This document shows, piece after piece, positions 11,239-21,829 of a stretch of 64,000 nucleotides of DNA (position 1 is its first letter; the number at the start of each line of letters is the position of its first letter). Under the pieces are notes generated by a model. That model ran no database searches. It worked only from the letters and a program-made list of their open reading frames with translations, and was not told where the DNA came from. This DNA is from Corallium rubrum (Eukaryota > Cnidaria > Anthozoa > Scleralcyonacea > Coralliidae): assembly GCA_964035015.1 (NCBI GenBank), contig OZ036008.1:2330876-2394875 (forward strand), written 5' to 3'. Made by a program: the position numbers and the translations under genes.

Positions 11239-11502
11239 GTGAGTGAGTGAGTGAGTGAGTGAGTGAGTGAGTGAGTGAGTGAGTGAGTGAGTGAGTGAGT
11301 GAGTGAGTGAGTGAGTGAGTGAGTGAGTGAGTGAGTGAGTGAGTGAGTGAGTGAGTGAGTGAGTGAGTGAGTGAGTGAGTGAGTGAGTGAGTGAGTGAGT
11401 GAGTGAGTGAGTGAGTGAGTGAGTGAGTGAGTGAGTGAGTGAGTGAGTGAGTGAGTGAGTGAGTGAGTGAGTGAGTGAGTGAGTGAGTGAGTGAGTGAGT
11501 TA
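11239..11502. repeat. (GAGT)n microsatellite, left tract
   Basis: About 66 uninterrupted GAGT units immediately downstream of the LINE 3' end (minus orientation ACTC). The same repeat flanks the LINE 5' end at 14694-15039. Confidence 0.97.
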
Positions 11503-14500
11503 AATTCTTTATTTGCCTCCTCCATGGGAGAGATTAATTAAAATGTAAATTTACAACAAAATTAAATAAATAAATAAAATTACGAAACAAAACTAGCTAA
11601 CTGTAATCAGTACAGTATCTCGGACGCAACCGTCTATATAATAGGCTGATCGTAACATGAAGTCATCTACAAACTCATTGGATAGTGCGGTAATTTTCCC
11701 AAAAAGAACATCAAGCATATCTTCATCATCCATTTGTAAAAAATATGAATAAAATTCCAGTGGCATGCTGTCTAATAACCGATCCCAAAATCTTGCTCTT
11801 TGATCTTGACTTCTCCTACAATTTAGGATAATATGTGCAACCGGATCCAGATATGTACGATTACATCCATGACATAAGCCAGGCGCCAAACACGTATTCA
11901 TTCGTTCTCCATTGACCATAAACGAGTTACATAATAGCCTTACCACTGTTGTGATAGGCCCATTCAAAGTTGGATATCGTCTAAGAAAAGTAAACCAACA
12001 TAGTGGCTTTAGCTTACTATGAATTCGCAAGTATCTTTCCATTCCCTTTAACGCAAGTCTCTCCTGCCAACAACGTTCTTCAGTGGCTTGAATTGCTGCA
12101 AACACTGCCCGATTCCATTGGCGTTTAGGAGGAAATGTGCCATGGTTTAGAAGTTCTTCAATATACGTCAAAAGATCATGTTTCCAAGCAGCATTCATAA
12201 CGTCTGGAACAAAGCCAGTTGCTTCCTTCTGTCTGTATTTCCACCGTAAAAATCTTATTAACAAGAACTTCCTGTGCGCGAGATAAGTAGACGAATTGAC
12301 GAGCCGTTCAAGGAAATACAACTTTCTTTTTTCAATCTCTCCTTCAACACTCCATAGTCCCAGAAGACCCCTGGCTGCGGAAGCAGAAGTTCCCGGTAAG
12401 AGACCTTCAATTATACGAACAAATACATTCTGACATTTCTCAAGCTGTAAAATATTTTGTTTGTTGAATTGCCACAACTCACACCCATACAGCATTTTTG
12501 GAAGGACTACTCTTTTCCACATTCTACAAGCAATAACTGGATTCACCCCTTGACATCGACATCCTGCTCCAGCAAGCTCTGCTCCTGCCATATAGCCTTT
12601 CTTAACTGCATCTTCTACAGGTTCCACAGACTTTCGATCAACATGCCAGATCTTACCAAGATTTTTCCAGACAAGCTTTTCACTGAGTTTCATGTTACCA
12701 AGAGACCACACTCTACTATTTCCCAAATTATGTTTATCAGCTTTCTTTTCCCCAAAAACCATAACAACCGTTTTCTTTTGATTAAATGTTATTCTCCAAA
12801 GTACACTATAATCATGAAGGGACTTTAGCATCTGATCAAGACCAAATTTTAATCGTGATAGCATTGTTAAGTCATCGGCAAACATTGGTGAAACATAATA
12901 CATATCATGTATGACAATTCCTAATCCAGTTCTTTGAAGAATTGAAATTAAGTCGTTGACAAAAACGGTAAATAACCATGGAGATAATACCCCTCCCTGA
13001 CGCGTTCCTTGTAATATATTATAGCATTTGGAGTAATTGCCATCAATACACACCATTTCTCTCATGCCAGTATACCATAGTTTAATAATTCTCAAACATT
13101 TACCACTAATGCCTACACTCTGAAACAATTTATACAGCATACCGTTAATCCATAACTTATCAAACGCTTTGGTAATATCAATATAACATACGTAGACTTT
13201 ATCCTTTTCTTCGCAGCAGTGCTTGATCGTTTCATCAGTGATAAAAGCTGTTGTCAATGCATCCTGTTCACTTCTATATGCCCCTTGTAAGTTATGAAGT
13301 GTGCATTTAGGTTTCTTTTGAATTCTTAAAAGAACTAACCTTTCCATAATTTTATTGAAGGATGTAAGCAAACTGATCCCCCTATAATCATCAAAAGTAT
13401 ACACACCAGTCTTCCTGCCTTTGGGAATTGGAATTTTCACTCCCAACTTGAACGACCACGGAATATACTCTCTTTTAATTATGCTATTAAAAAGCTGAAC
13501 CAAATACGTCACCATGATATCTCCAGCAAGTTTTATATGCTCATAGAATATTCCATCATGTCCAGGAGCCTTTCCAGAAGGAAGTTTCGTAAGAACACAC
13601 CGGATCTCTTCAACTGTCACAGGATCGTCTAAAATGAAATCATATGGCACATCACAGCCTACTAGACGTTCAACCTCACTATCAATGTGATCTTTGAAGG
13701 CTTCATTAAATGCACCACTCGGAGTGAAAAGTGATTCATAATATTTGGCCCATAAACTTGACAACTCGTTTGGATTAGAAATAGTCTTACCGTCAATCTC
13801 CAAAGTCATACTCTTTTTCCAACCCTTACTACGTTTCCTGTTAATGTATCTCCAAAATCTAACATTATCAATTTCGCTAGCCCTGCTTATTTCATCGAAT
13901 TCATCCTGCTCACTTCTTTGTGCAAGGTTCCTTTGTTCTCTCCTATATGTGGACTTCGCCCTTTTATATTCAACATAACTTGGATATTGAAGTCCCCTTG
14001 GTCGTCCCTCAGCTTTCCAATATCTGAACTTCTCTCGGGAAATTTTTTTGAATCTATTTAATTTCTTGCTCCAATAAGGTTTGACTTTATTATTATACAC
14101 AATGCGTGGTAAGGAACGATCAGCAGCAATCATAGCTTGACCTAAACGTAAGACTTGATCATCAATTTTAGTGGGCGTATCAAGCAATTCCCCATTGCAT
14201 GGAGGTAATAATTCCGATAAAGTTTTGCAGTACATCGTAATGTTATCAGAAGTGCATTTAGACCATGCTATACGCTTATCTGGAACTTTGGAAGACAGAT
14301 CTTTTCCCCAGGAATTGTCAACTTTAATCGTTGCCGCGATAGGGAGATGAAACGCAGTATTATCGGGCTCTTCGTTCACAACTTCTATTTGACGAACTAG
14401 CGGTTTAAGGCAGTTGTCGACAATCATGTAATCCACTACACTGTTACCACAAGTTGAGACATAGGTATTTATTGGACCTGTGCAGAGTTCACTAGTGTTA

Positions 14501-14693
14501 AGAGCACACAATTTTAATCTTGACGCCATGTCCTGTAATAGCCTGCCGCGAGCATTCATTGTTTGATTTGAACGCAAAACAGTCAAGTGGGCATTGAAGT
14601 CGCCCATTATTACCACGTCTTCGCCATTTACTTTTTGCTGGTAACAGAATTGCTCTAATTGCTGCAATGTTTCTTTGAATTCTGACAAAGAGA
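11503..14693 (-). mobile_element. 5'-truncated non-LTR retrotransposon inserted between GAGT tracts
   Basis: The LINE body occupies exactly the space between two GAGT microsatellites. Its 3' untranslated part (11503-11592) has AAATAAATAAAT-type runs and CAAATAAAGAATTTAA just before the ACTC tract. The body is open throughout and encodes endonuclease and reverse transcriptase, so the insertion is recent. The 5' end is cut inside the endonuclease domain. No conventional target duplication can be read, because both flanks are the same microsatellite. Confidence 0.85.
11593..14693 (-). CDS. LINE ORF2: apurinic endonuclease (partial), reverse transcriptase, CCHC-like tail
   Basis: An open frame of about 1,030 residues without stops. 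The N-terminal part keeps the second half of an exonuclease-endonuclease-phosphatase fold (MGDFNAHLT; YVSTCGNSVVDYMIV). The reverse transcriptase follows: PSGKAPGHDGIFYEHIK, motif A YIDITKAFDKLW, motif B GTRQGGVLSPWLFTVFVNDL, motif C MFADDLTML and a motif D-like FNQKKTVVMVF. A Cys/His cluster near the C-terminus (CLAPGLCHGC...HIILNC) resembles the zinc motif of other LINEs. It would carry out target-primed reverse transcription. The frame runs upstream into the microsatellite as a Thr-His-Ser-Leu repeat, an accident of the repeat length rather than protein. Clade not assigned. Confidence 0.9.
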
Positions 14694-15039
14694 GTGAGTG
14701 AGTGAGTGAGTGAGTGAGTGAGTGAGTGAGTGAGTGAGTGAGTGAGTGAGTGAGTGAGTGAGTGAGTGAGTGAGTGAGTGAGTGAGTGAGTGAGTGAGTG
14801 AGTGAGTGAGTGGGTGAGTGAGTGAGTGAGTGAGTGAGTGAGTGAGTGAGTGAGTGAGTGAGTGAGTGAGTGAGTGAGTGAGTGAGTGAGTGAGTGAGTG
14901 AGTGAGTGAGTGAGTGAGTGAGTGAGTGAGTGAGTGAGTGAGTGGGTGAGTGAGTGAGTGAGTGAGTGAGTGAGTGAGTGAGTGAGTGAGTGAGTGAGTG
15001 AGTGAGTGAGTGAGTGAGTGAGTGAGTGAGTGAGTGAGT
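14694..15039. repeat. (GAGT)n microsatellite, right tract
   Basis: About 86 GAGT units with two GGGT variants (near 14812 and 14943). It abuts the truncated LINE 5' end and is in the same orientation as the left tract. Confidence 0.97.
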
Positions 15040-15136
15040 GCCCTTTCTCGTCTTGAATGTGTTTTGTGTGTTCACAGACATAGTTATTGGGCAGTAATGT
15101 CGCTGGCAAGTATCTTGATATTGTTATATACGCTTA
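15040..15136. repeat. Dispersed repeat family R (partial copy 2)
   Basis: Matches 10400-10480 and 23290-23370 (GTGTGTTCACAGACATAG, GTCGCTGGCAAGTATC, TATACGCTTA). It stops abruptly at GGCCTAGTTCAAACGTCGAA, which resembles the end of a different element, so the copy seems interrupted. Confidence 0.45.
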
Positions 15137-15260
15137 GGCCTAGTTCAAACGTCGAACTTATCATGTGCCGAACTTAATGCATATTAACTTCGACAAAGTT
15201 CGACGTTGGTTTCAAACGTCGAACCTAATGGTCGAACTCTACGTTGCTATAGTAACAGTA
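15137..15260. repeat. GTTCAAACGTCGAA-type transposon end
   Basis: Begins GGCCTAGTTCAAACGTCGAAC and has further TTCGACG / CGTCGAAC motifs. Related sequences lie at 23035-23180 and 43848-44545, the latter ending in TTCGACGTTTGAACCAGGCC. These look like ends of one DNA-transposon family with a GGCCTGGTTCAAACG terminus. I could not pair this end confidently with its partner. Confidence 0.4.
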
Positions 15261-15435
15261 GACGTTATGTAGCCGTAAAAATCTATCTGGCTGGATCTGG
15301 CTGTGTATTGTCACTTTTGTGACGTAATAGGTTTTCCTCTATCAGATTCATCGGCGCGCGAAACGTTCGGAGCGAATTACATAGCCAATATTAGCGAAGG
15401 TGTGCCGATGTTTTCCGATGTAGCTATGTGTGTAA

Positions 15436-16116
15436 TGCACCTATCAATGTAAACCCCGCGGGGTGGGGGTGCGGGCAAAGGGCGGGGAGTTGACAGCGAA
15501 ATACATCCCCGCAGTCGCGCATTTGACCATAAATGGTTCCCCGTGGGTCGAGACATTCGACCATGCACGGTATTGATTGCAAAAGACCTGGAGACGAGTG
15601 TTTAAGAACCCGGATCTTCTTGTGGTCAGTTACTCTTTGCTTCCAACTATTCATCTTGTCAAAAACGTTCAGCCTTTGCAAAGGAAAATGTTTCAATTGC
15701 TTATTGAATGATCAATTAAAGGCGATCATGCACAGGAATACTTATTGTAGATGACTCGACTAGTTGTGTTTCTCATCATTAATAATTCACGAGCTAATCA
15801 ACGCTCATTTGAACGTATGAGTGCAAGTACTATTAGGATACTTTGCCAATGTACTTTCAAATCATTATTAAGACAGAATAGTCGGCACGCAGTTTAAATG
15901 TTAATATTGAGTTTACTCATATAATTACTTTGAACATGTTGCTGCGCTTTGGTTTTTAGCTAGCTTTTGTACAAGCATGTGCTTTAAACTTGCTCAAATT
16001 TGGTCATTAAAATGTTCCAATCTCTTGTTTGATGTCCCCAGGTGCGTTCAATTTTTTGTCAAATCCCCACCCTTTGCCCGCACCCCCACCCCGCGGGGTT
16101 TACATTGATAGGTGCA
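15436..16116. mobile_element. Inverted-repeat DNA element with TAA target duplication
   Basis: The termini TGCACCTATCAATGTAAACC and its inverted copy extend inward through CCGCGGGGTGGGGGTGCGGGCAAAGGG, about 48 bp. TAA precedes the left end (15433-15435) and follows the right end (16117-16119). A 3-bp TWA duplication is typical of the PIF/Harbinger superfamily. The interior (about 580 bp) has no transposase-like frame, so the copy is non-autonomous. Confidence 0.75.
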
Positions 16117-16119
16117 TAA

Positions 16120-17060
16120 TGTGATTTAGTGAATATGGCGTCGACTTCCTTCTGCTTCATTGCTTCGTCCATATGTCCTACGAACGATTGAGTCATTGAA
16201 AACAAGTTGTTTCTTTTGATTTCGGGGAGATTTTATCAAGGTAAGGAAGTAATTATAACTTATACTGTGTCACATCAACGTTAATCGCTATGGAACTTGT
16301 GGAAACATGATGTAAATTGCCTGTTGTACCGGGCTATCTTTTAGGTTGTATGTCTTGTATATATCATCAGACTCATGAAATAGTTGTTTAAAAGGAAATA
16401 TCTATTTGCAGTTGTTTTACTTTTAACTCAAGGCATTTTGTCCTCAACGTTACTGTAAGCCCGACAGTTACAGACAAAACAGTTTATAGTTTAAAAAATA
16501 AATATAGAAAGCATACCCTGATTCATTTTACGGGATTTTAATACTCTAAAAGCCATTGTCGCATTAATATGCGTCAAAATAGTATACACTGTACTGTACT
16601 ATAAGCTTATATTTTATTAAATGTGCAGCTGTATATGCTATAAAGCAGTGCAACCAAGCGATCCATTTCTTCAAAAATGGAATCATAAATTAAACTCTTA
16701 GTAAATGCTCCTACCACGATTTATTTTATTAATGACACTTTTTTGCTTCATAGATACTTATATATATTCTTCCCTAAATGACCGATTTTTTTGTTTTCTG
16801 TTTTAGAAATATTGACTGCCATGTGTTCATAGCTTGTGACAGTTGTTGTACAGGAACCAATGTGTTAGTAGTGACATTCTGATCAGACATTATCTGTGTA
16901 GTGAATTATCGCATAACTCAAACTAAACAAACTTAACAAATTAATAAGTGAAGTGTGTGTAGTATATATACATGCAGTTACATGTACAACTCATCAGATC
17001 ACTTTAACTACATCTCATATGCAAACGCTACCAGTTAGAAGTGGTATGACTATGAATTTG
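16120..17060. other. Unassigned spacer
   Basis: AT-rich with no supported feature. Confidence 0.3.
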
Positions 17061-17065
17061 CAACC

Positions 17066-17215
17066 TTACTGTAGCTCTCCATCTGACCCTCTCAATGGTT
17101 AGAGCATCTAAACCAGTCATTAGAAGGTTGCAGGTTTGAACCCTGTCTGGGGCTCAGAAATATTTTCTGAGTAATTGAGCTTGACAAACGTCCAAATATC
17201 TGTTATCCCCGAGCC
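17066..17215 (+). repeat. tRNA-derived SINE-like sequence (copy 1)
   Basis: Contains an A-box-like AATGGTTAGAGCAT and a B-box GGTTTGAACCC about 40 bp apart, followed by GGGCTCAGAAATATTTTCTG...TTGAGCTTGACAAACGTC. The same tail occurs at 40340-40425 and 63170-63290, so this is a dispersed Pol III-type element rather than a tRNA gene. Confidence 0.6.
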
Positions 17216-17814
17216 GGGCGACGGGCCGAAGGCCCGGAGCCCGGTGAGGGTGCTAATCTCGACACGCGTGGAGTACACGCGAAATTACAGCAAATGGGAA
17301 AGAAATTCTGCGAGATGTTTATATACAGTATATATATATATGTCAACAAATCCGCAACTTTCGCAGTTCGGAATTCGAATAGCAGGGTTACTGGTAGACC
17401 GAAAACGACACTGTGTCCTGAAACTGGCCGAAGCCTGTAAATAAATCTGCTCTGGTGTATTCTACTTAACTCGAGGGAGAACGATGAAGAAATCAGTTTG
17501 AAACAAACGGCTTTTTAGATATTGAAGAGAACTGAATCGCGCCTGGTCACGGAGAAACCGAAAGAAACCGAACGAGAAAAATATGAATTCTGAAAAGAGT
17601 ATAGACTGAATTGGCAGTGTTTGTGGTGACAAAAGCAGAAGAAAGTTTAACGGTAAGAGATTCATATTTACCAGTTTAGCTGAGTCTTGAAAAAAAAAAT
17701 CATGCAATATACAAAATAATATTCTTGTCTACAGTTGTCTTTGGACACTAGGACGTGACCTTGTGTCTTTTCTTGGCCACTATTACCTATTTTGAATGAA
17801 AATTTGTTATTAAG

Positions 17815-18108
17815 TCTTATAAATTTAGTCCTAGGACTATAGTCTCATAAACTTTATAGTCTTAGGACTATAGTCTTATAAATTTAGTCTTAGGACTATA
17901 GTATAGTCTTATAAATTTAGTCTTAGGACTATAGTCTTATAAATTTAGTCTTAGGACTATAGTCTTATAAATTTAGTCTTAGGACTATAGTCTTATAAAT
18001 TTAGTCTTAGGACTATAGTCTTATAAATTTAGTCTTAGGACTATAGTCTTATAAATTTAGTCTTACGACTATAGTCTTATAAATTTAGTCTTACGACTAC
18101 AGTCTTAG
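17815..18108. repeat. 28-bp minisatellite (TCTTATAAATTTAGTCTTAGGACTATAG-type unit)
   Basis: About ten units, each holding a small dyad (AGTCTTAGGACTATAG). Related sequence (AGACTTAGGACTATAGTCC) resumes at 20203 after the tRNA-like array, so the array appears to be inserted into this minisatellite. Confidence 0.9.
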
Positions 18109-18160
18109 AAAATTTTTTCACGATGTCTTACACTGCTAAAGTCAACCGAAAAATTTTGGC

Positions 18161-18232
18161 TGACTCGAGCGGGATTTGAACTCGCACCTTCGGGATTCCG
18201 GTCCGCCGCTCTACCTGTTGAGCTATCGAGCC
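18161..18232 (-). tRNA. tRNA-like sequence, array copy 1
   Basis: The 72-nt sequence folds partly as a tRNA: acceptor GGCTCGA/TCGAGTC, D stem GCTC/GAGC, T stem GCGAG/CCCGC with one mismatch and a TTCAAAT loop. It has an A box (TAGCTCAACAGG) and a B box (AGTTCAAATCCC), an internal Pol III promoter. The anticodon arm is poor: GCGGA/TCCCG pairs only three of five bases, the loop CCGGAA has six bases, and position 33 is C instead of T. I therefore give no isotype; it is probably a tRNA-derived sequence rather than a working tRNA. Confidence 0.5.
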
Positions 18233-18411
18233 GCACAGGGATTGGAGGCAAGTTCTATCCAACTTAAGTGCACGAGATATTCTCGCGACAACTTAACGCT
18301 TATCCGTGAGGACGTGCAGTGTTTCAATTCTATTACAGAATCATCCTCAGAAACATGAGAAACTTTTTTCACGATGTCTTACACTGCTAAAGTCAACCGA
18401 AAAATTTCGGC

Positions 18412-18483
18412 TGACTCGAGCGGGATTTGAACTCGCACCTTCGGGATTCCGGTCCGCCGCTCTACCTGTTGAGCTATCGAGCC
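18412..18483 (-). tRNA. tRNA-like sequence, array copy 2
   Basis: Identical in the tRNA-like part to copy 1, 251 bp away. Confidence 0.5.
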
Positions 18484-18662
18484 GCACAGGGATTGGAGGC
18501 AAGTTCTATCCAACTTAAGTGCACGAGATATTCTCGCGACAACTTAACGCTTATCCGTGAGGACGTGCAGTGTTTCAATTCTATTACAGAATCATTCTCA
18601 GAAACATGAGAAAATTTTTTCACGATGTCTTACACTGCTAAAGTCAACCGAAAAATTTCGGC

Positions 18663-18734
18663 TGACTCGAGCGGGATTTGAACTAGCACCTTCGGGATTC
18701 CGGTCCGCCGCTCTACCTGTTGAGCTATCGAGCC
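18663..18734 (-). tRNA. tRNA-like sequence, array copy 3
   Basis: Differs from copy 1 by one base before the T arm (GAACTAGCACC on the plus strand instead of GAACTCGCACC). Confidence 0.45.
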
Positions 18735-18912
18735 GCACAGGGTTTGGAGGCAAGTTCTATCCAACTTAAGTGCACGAGATATTCTCGCGACAACTTAACG
18801 CTTATCCGTGAGGACGTGCAGTGTTTCAATTCTATTACAGAATCATCCTCAGAAACATGAGAAAATTTTTCACGATGTCTTACACTGCTAAAGTCAACCG
18901 AAAAATTTCGGC

Positions 18913-18984
18913 TGACTCGAGCGGGATTTGAACTCGCACCTTCGGGATTCCGGTCCGCCGCTCTACCTGTTGAGCTATCGAGCC
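18913..18984 (-). tRNA. tRNA-like sequence, array copy 4
   Basis: Same as copy 1; the spacing from copy 3 is 250 bp, one base shorter than the norm. Confidence 0.5.
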
Positions 18985-19163
18985 GCACAGGGATTGGAGG
19001 CAAGTTCTATCCAACTTAAGTGCACGAGATATTCTCGCGACAACTTAACGCTTATCCGTGAGGACGTGCAGTGTTTCAATTCTATTACAGAATCATCCTC
19101 AGAAACATGAGAAAATTTTTTCACGATGTCTTACACTGCTAAAGTCAACCGAAAAATTTCGGC

Positions 19164-19235
19164 TGACTCGAGCGGGATTTGAACTCGCACCTTCGGGATT
19201 CCGGTCCGCCGCTCTACCTGTTGAGCTATCGAGCC
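19164..19235 (-). tRNA. tRNA-like sequence, array copy 5
   Basis: Last copy before the palindrome centre; same sequence as copy 1. Confidence 0.5.
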
Positions 19236-19543
19236 GCACAGGGATTGGAGGCAAGTTCTATCCAACTTAAGTGCACGAGATATTCTCGCGACAACTTAAC
19301 GCTTATCCGTGAGGACGTGCAGTGTTTCAATTCTATTACAGAATCATCCTCAGAAACATGAGAAAATTTTTTCACGATGTTGACTTTAGCAGTGTAAGAC
19401 ATCGTGAAAAAATTTTCTCATGTTTCTGAGGATGATTCTGTAATAGAATTGAAACACTGCACGTCCTCACGGATAAGCGTTAAGTTGTCGCGAGAATATC
19501 TCGTGCACTTAAGTTGGATAGAACTTGCCTCCAATCCCTGTGC

Positions 19544-19615
19544 GGCTCGATAGCTCAACAGGTAGAGCGGCGGACCGGAATCCCGAAGGTGCGAGTTCAA
19601 ATCCCGCTCGAGTCA
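19544..19615 (+). tRNA. tRNA-like sequence, array copy 6 (inverted)
   Basis: First copy after the palindrome centre, on the plus strand and identical to copy 5 in mirror image. Confidence 0.5.
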
Positions 19616-19794
19616 GCCGAAATTTTTCGGTTGACTTTAGCAGTGTAAGACATCGTGAAAAAATTTTCTCATGTTTCTGAGGATGATTCTGTAATAGAAT
19701 TGAAACACTGCACGTCCTCACGGATAAGCGTTAAGTTGTCGCGAGAATATCTCGTGCACTTAAGTTGGATAGAACTTGCCTCCAATCCCTGTGC

Positions 19795-19866
19795 GGCTCG
19801 ATAGCTCAACAGGTAGAGCGGCGGACCGGAATCCCGAAGGTGCGAGTTCAAATCCCGCTCGAGTCA
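19795..19866 (+). tRNA. tRNA-like sequence, array copy 7 (inverted)
   Basis: 251 bp after copy 6, same sequence. Confidence 0.5.
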
Positions 19867-20045
19867 GCCGAAATTTTTCGGTTGACTTTAGCAGTGTAAG
19901 ACATCGTGAAAAAATTTTCTCATGTTTCTGAGGATGATTCTGTAATAGAATTGAAACACTGCACGTCCTCACGGATAAGCGTTAAGTTGTCGCGAGAATA
20001 TCTCGTGCACTTAAGTTGGATAGAACTTGCCTCCAATCCCTGTGC

Positions 20046-20117
20046 GGCTCGATAGCTCAACAGGTAGAGCGGCGGACCGGAATCCCGAAGGTGCGAGTTC
20101 AAATCCCGCTCGAGTCA
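20046..20117 (+). tRNA. tRNA-like sequence, array copy 8 (inverted)
   Basis: 251 bp after copy 7. The unit is cut shortly afterwards at GATTCTGTAATACAGTC, where minisatellite sequence resumes. Confidence 0.5.
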
Positions 20118-20240
20118 GCCGAAATTTTTCGGTTGACTTTAGCAGTGTAAGACATCGTGAAAAAATTTTCTCATGTTTCTGAGGATGATTCTGTAATACA
20201 GTCTTAGACTTAGGACTATAGTCCCTAAACTAATTAGGGC

Positions 20241-21406
20241 TATAGTTTCTTTTTTAATATTGACATTGTATGCTCTTTCGGTGTGTCAATACTTAATACT
20301 ACAGTACATGACTACAGCCAGGTGAACTTTGTCAATGAATTTTCTTTGAAGTTATACTGGTTTGTTTCTCTCTTTCTATTCAAAATTTTACAGGCTGTTA
20401 ATTTTATTATTACATAGACTAAATATAAAAACTATAATACAGGTAGACTTAAATACAAAAAAACCCCAACCAAAACCAGAAAGTGTGTGTGTGGTGGTGG
20501 GGGTGGTTTACAAAAATGTATATATTAAAAGTGGGCGAGGGGTTGTTGCGATCATGTATTTCTAGTATATTGTGTAAGTATGTTGCATTATTACTGAGGA
20601 AAGTAACTAACATCGAGGAAAATCCTGGATCCTTTGTTTATGTAATTGACCGAGGTCAAAAATCTGCCAGTTTTAGTGAGGGTAAACAATCTGTCTCAGT
20701 TTTAACTGTTGAGTGCAACTTATTATGACAGTATTATTTCTGCATGTGTATACACATAGTAGAAAATTCCCTTGCTAAACTAGTCAAATATCAACAAACA
20801 TTCTGAAAAGTTCTTAATATGTATTTTAGCAAATTAAATTGGCTATTTCCTGATTTGGTATATTGCTATGTCCTCTGTTATATTAATTACACATTTACAT
20901 TGCCTGTCAGTGTCTTTGATGATTATTGCAACCAAAGGTCCATTCACATGATCTGATTAACTGGACTCTATTTTCCTCCTGGTACATGTAATGTGGATTT
21001 ACTTAGTATACAGGTAGTAGTCAGTTATGTCTTATCACAATTACTATACAAAAGTCATGTAGTTGTTGTTATTAAATGATATGTATCATGAGAAAAATCA
21101 GATTATGTGATAGATACATCACCATTACATTGGTTGATTTTTGGCTTGGCATTCACTGTTGACACACCAGTCACCATCATGTTTATTTTAGCAAGATGGC
21201 GTCCAATGTCACGTGATTGCAAAGATGTACACTAGCCCTAAACGTAGATGCATGTACGCATTGCGTACCTATTTTTGTTTTGGGGGTTGCGATATTGCCC
21301 CAACAGGCTTTGCGAAACTGCAGGCATGACGTCACAGCTCGAATGCTGATGTTTCATCATGGCGGATATTCATGCAGGAGTGGCGAGTTTTTTCTTCTCC
21401 TGACGC
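20241..21406. other. Mostly unassigned spacer
   Basis: No supported gene. A plus-strand frame at 20483-20728 contains VTNIEENPGS, reminiscent of a 2A-like DxExNPGP motif as found near the start of some LINE proteins, but the last Pro is Ser and no downstream LINE protein follows. Around 21300-21340 there is an AGGCTTTGCGAAACTG motif shared with 10310 and 11163. Confidence 0.3.
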
Positions 21407-21415
21407 CTTTGGCAT

Positions 21416-21812
21416 CAACCTCGTCCCCAGGGCATTTTGCCTCCACGTTGGGAGGTCGGCGAAAATGGCGCTGGCATCGGCTGGTCGATTCTATAATCGG
21501 ATTGGCCGGTTTAAAAACTTGATTAATTCAGATACAGTGTAATTTATTCATCAAAATATGAATTGCAATAAATCCACTCTGCGAAGTTCATCCAAAGAAT
21601 TGTAACGATAGCTTTGGTTAAAGTCAAGAACGACATTAGATATATGTTTCTTCCCGACATTTAAATTAAATATTTCTTATTTATTATTCATGTATACGTA
21701 TTATACAATAACGAAACACAAAGACCGCATAAATTTTCTTGCCAAAACACCCCAAAATTCTGGGTGTCACGTGACCAGCCGATGGAGGCAAAATGCCCTG
21801 GGGACGAGGTTG
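21416..21812. mobile_element. 397-bp inverted-repeat element with 9-bp target duplication
   Basis: The ends CAACCTCGTCCCCAGGGCAT and its inverted copy continue through TTTGCCTCC, then with a gap through CGGCTGGTC. CTTTGGCAT directly flanks both sides (21407-21415 and 21813-21821). A 9-bp duplication fits Mutator-like elements, though other superfamilies make 8-9 bp duplications. No coding capacity, so it is a MITE. Confidence 0.8.
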
Positions 21813-21829
21813 CTTTGGCATGGTTGTGT

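Larger units (their letters stand above)
18109..20202. repeat. Palindromic array of 251-bp tRNA-containing units
   Basis: Five head-to-tail units in one orientation (about 18109-19378), then a switch at about 19378-19382 and three units in the opposite orientation to about 20195. The units are almost identical, with only scattered substitutions and one-base length changes. Each unit holds one tRNA-like sequence, an AGTCAACCGAAAAATTTCGG hairpin segment next to it, and a TTTTTTCACGATGTCTTACAC segment. The symmetry makes about 0.8 kb of perfect inverted repeat around the centre. Confidence 0.92.

Noticed and set aside
11037-11525. A 162-residue frame of Thr-His-Ser-Leu repeats
   Set aside because: Product of the GAGT microsatellite. 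The same applies to the Thr-His-Ser-Leu extension upstream of the LINE protein.
12457-12828. Plus-strand ORFs within 12.4-14 kb
   Set aside because: Shadows of the LINE reverse-transcriptase frame on the minus strand.
17815-18108. CRISPR-like regular array (28-bp unit)
   Set aside because: The units are contiguous without unique spacers, and the DNA is eukaryotic.
18176-20102. Repeated small ORFs of 60 and 70 residues in the 251-bp units
   Set aside because: They read through the tRNA-like sequence and its flanks; the conserved feature is the RNA-type structure, not the frame.
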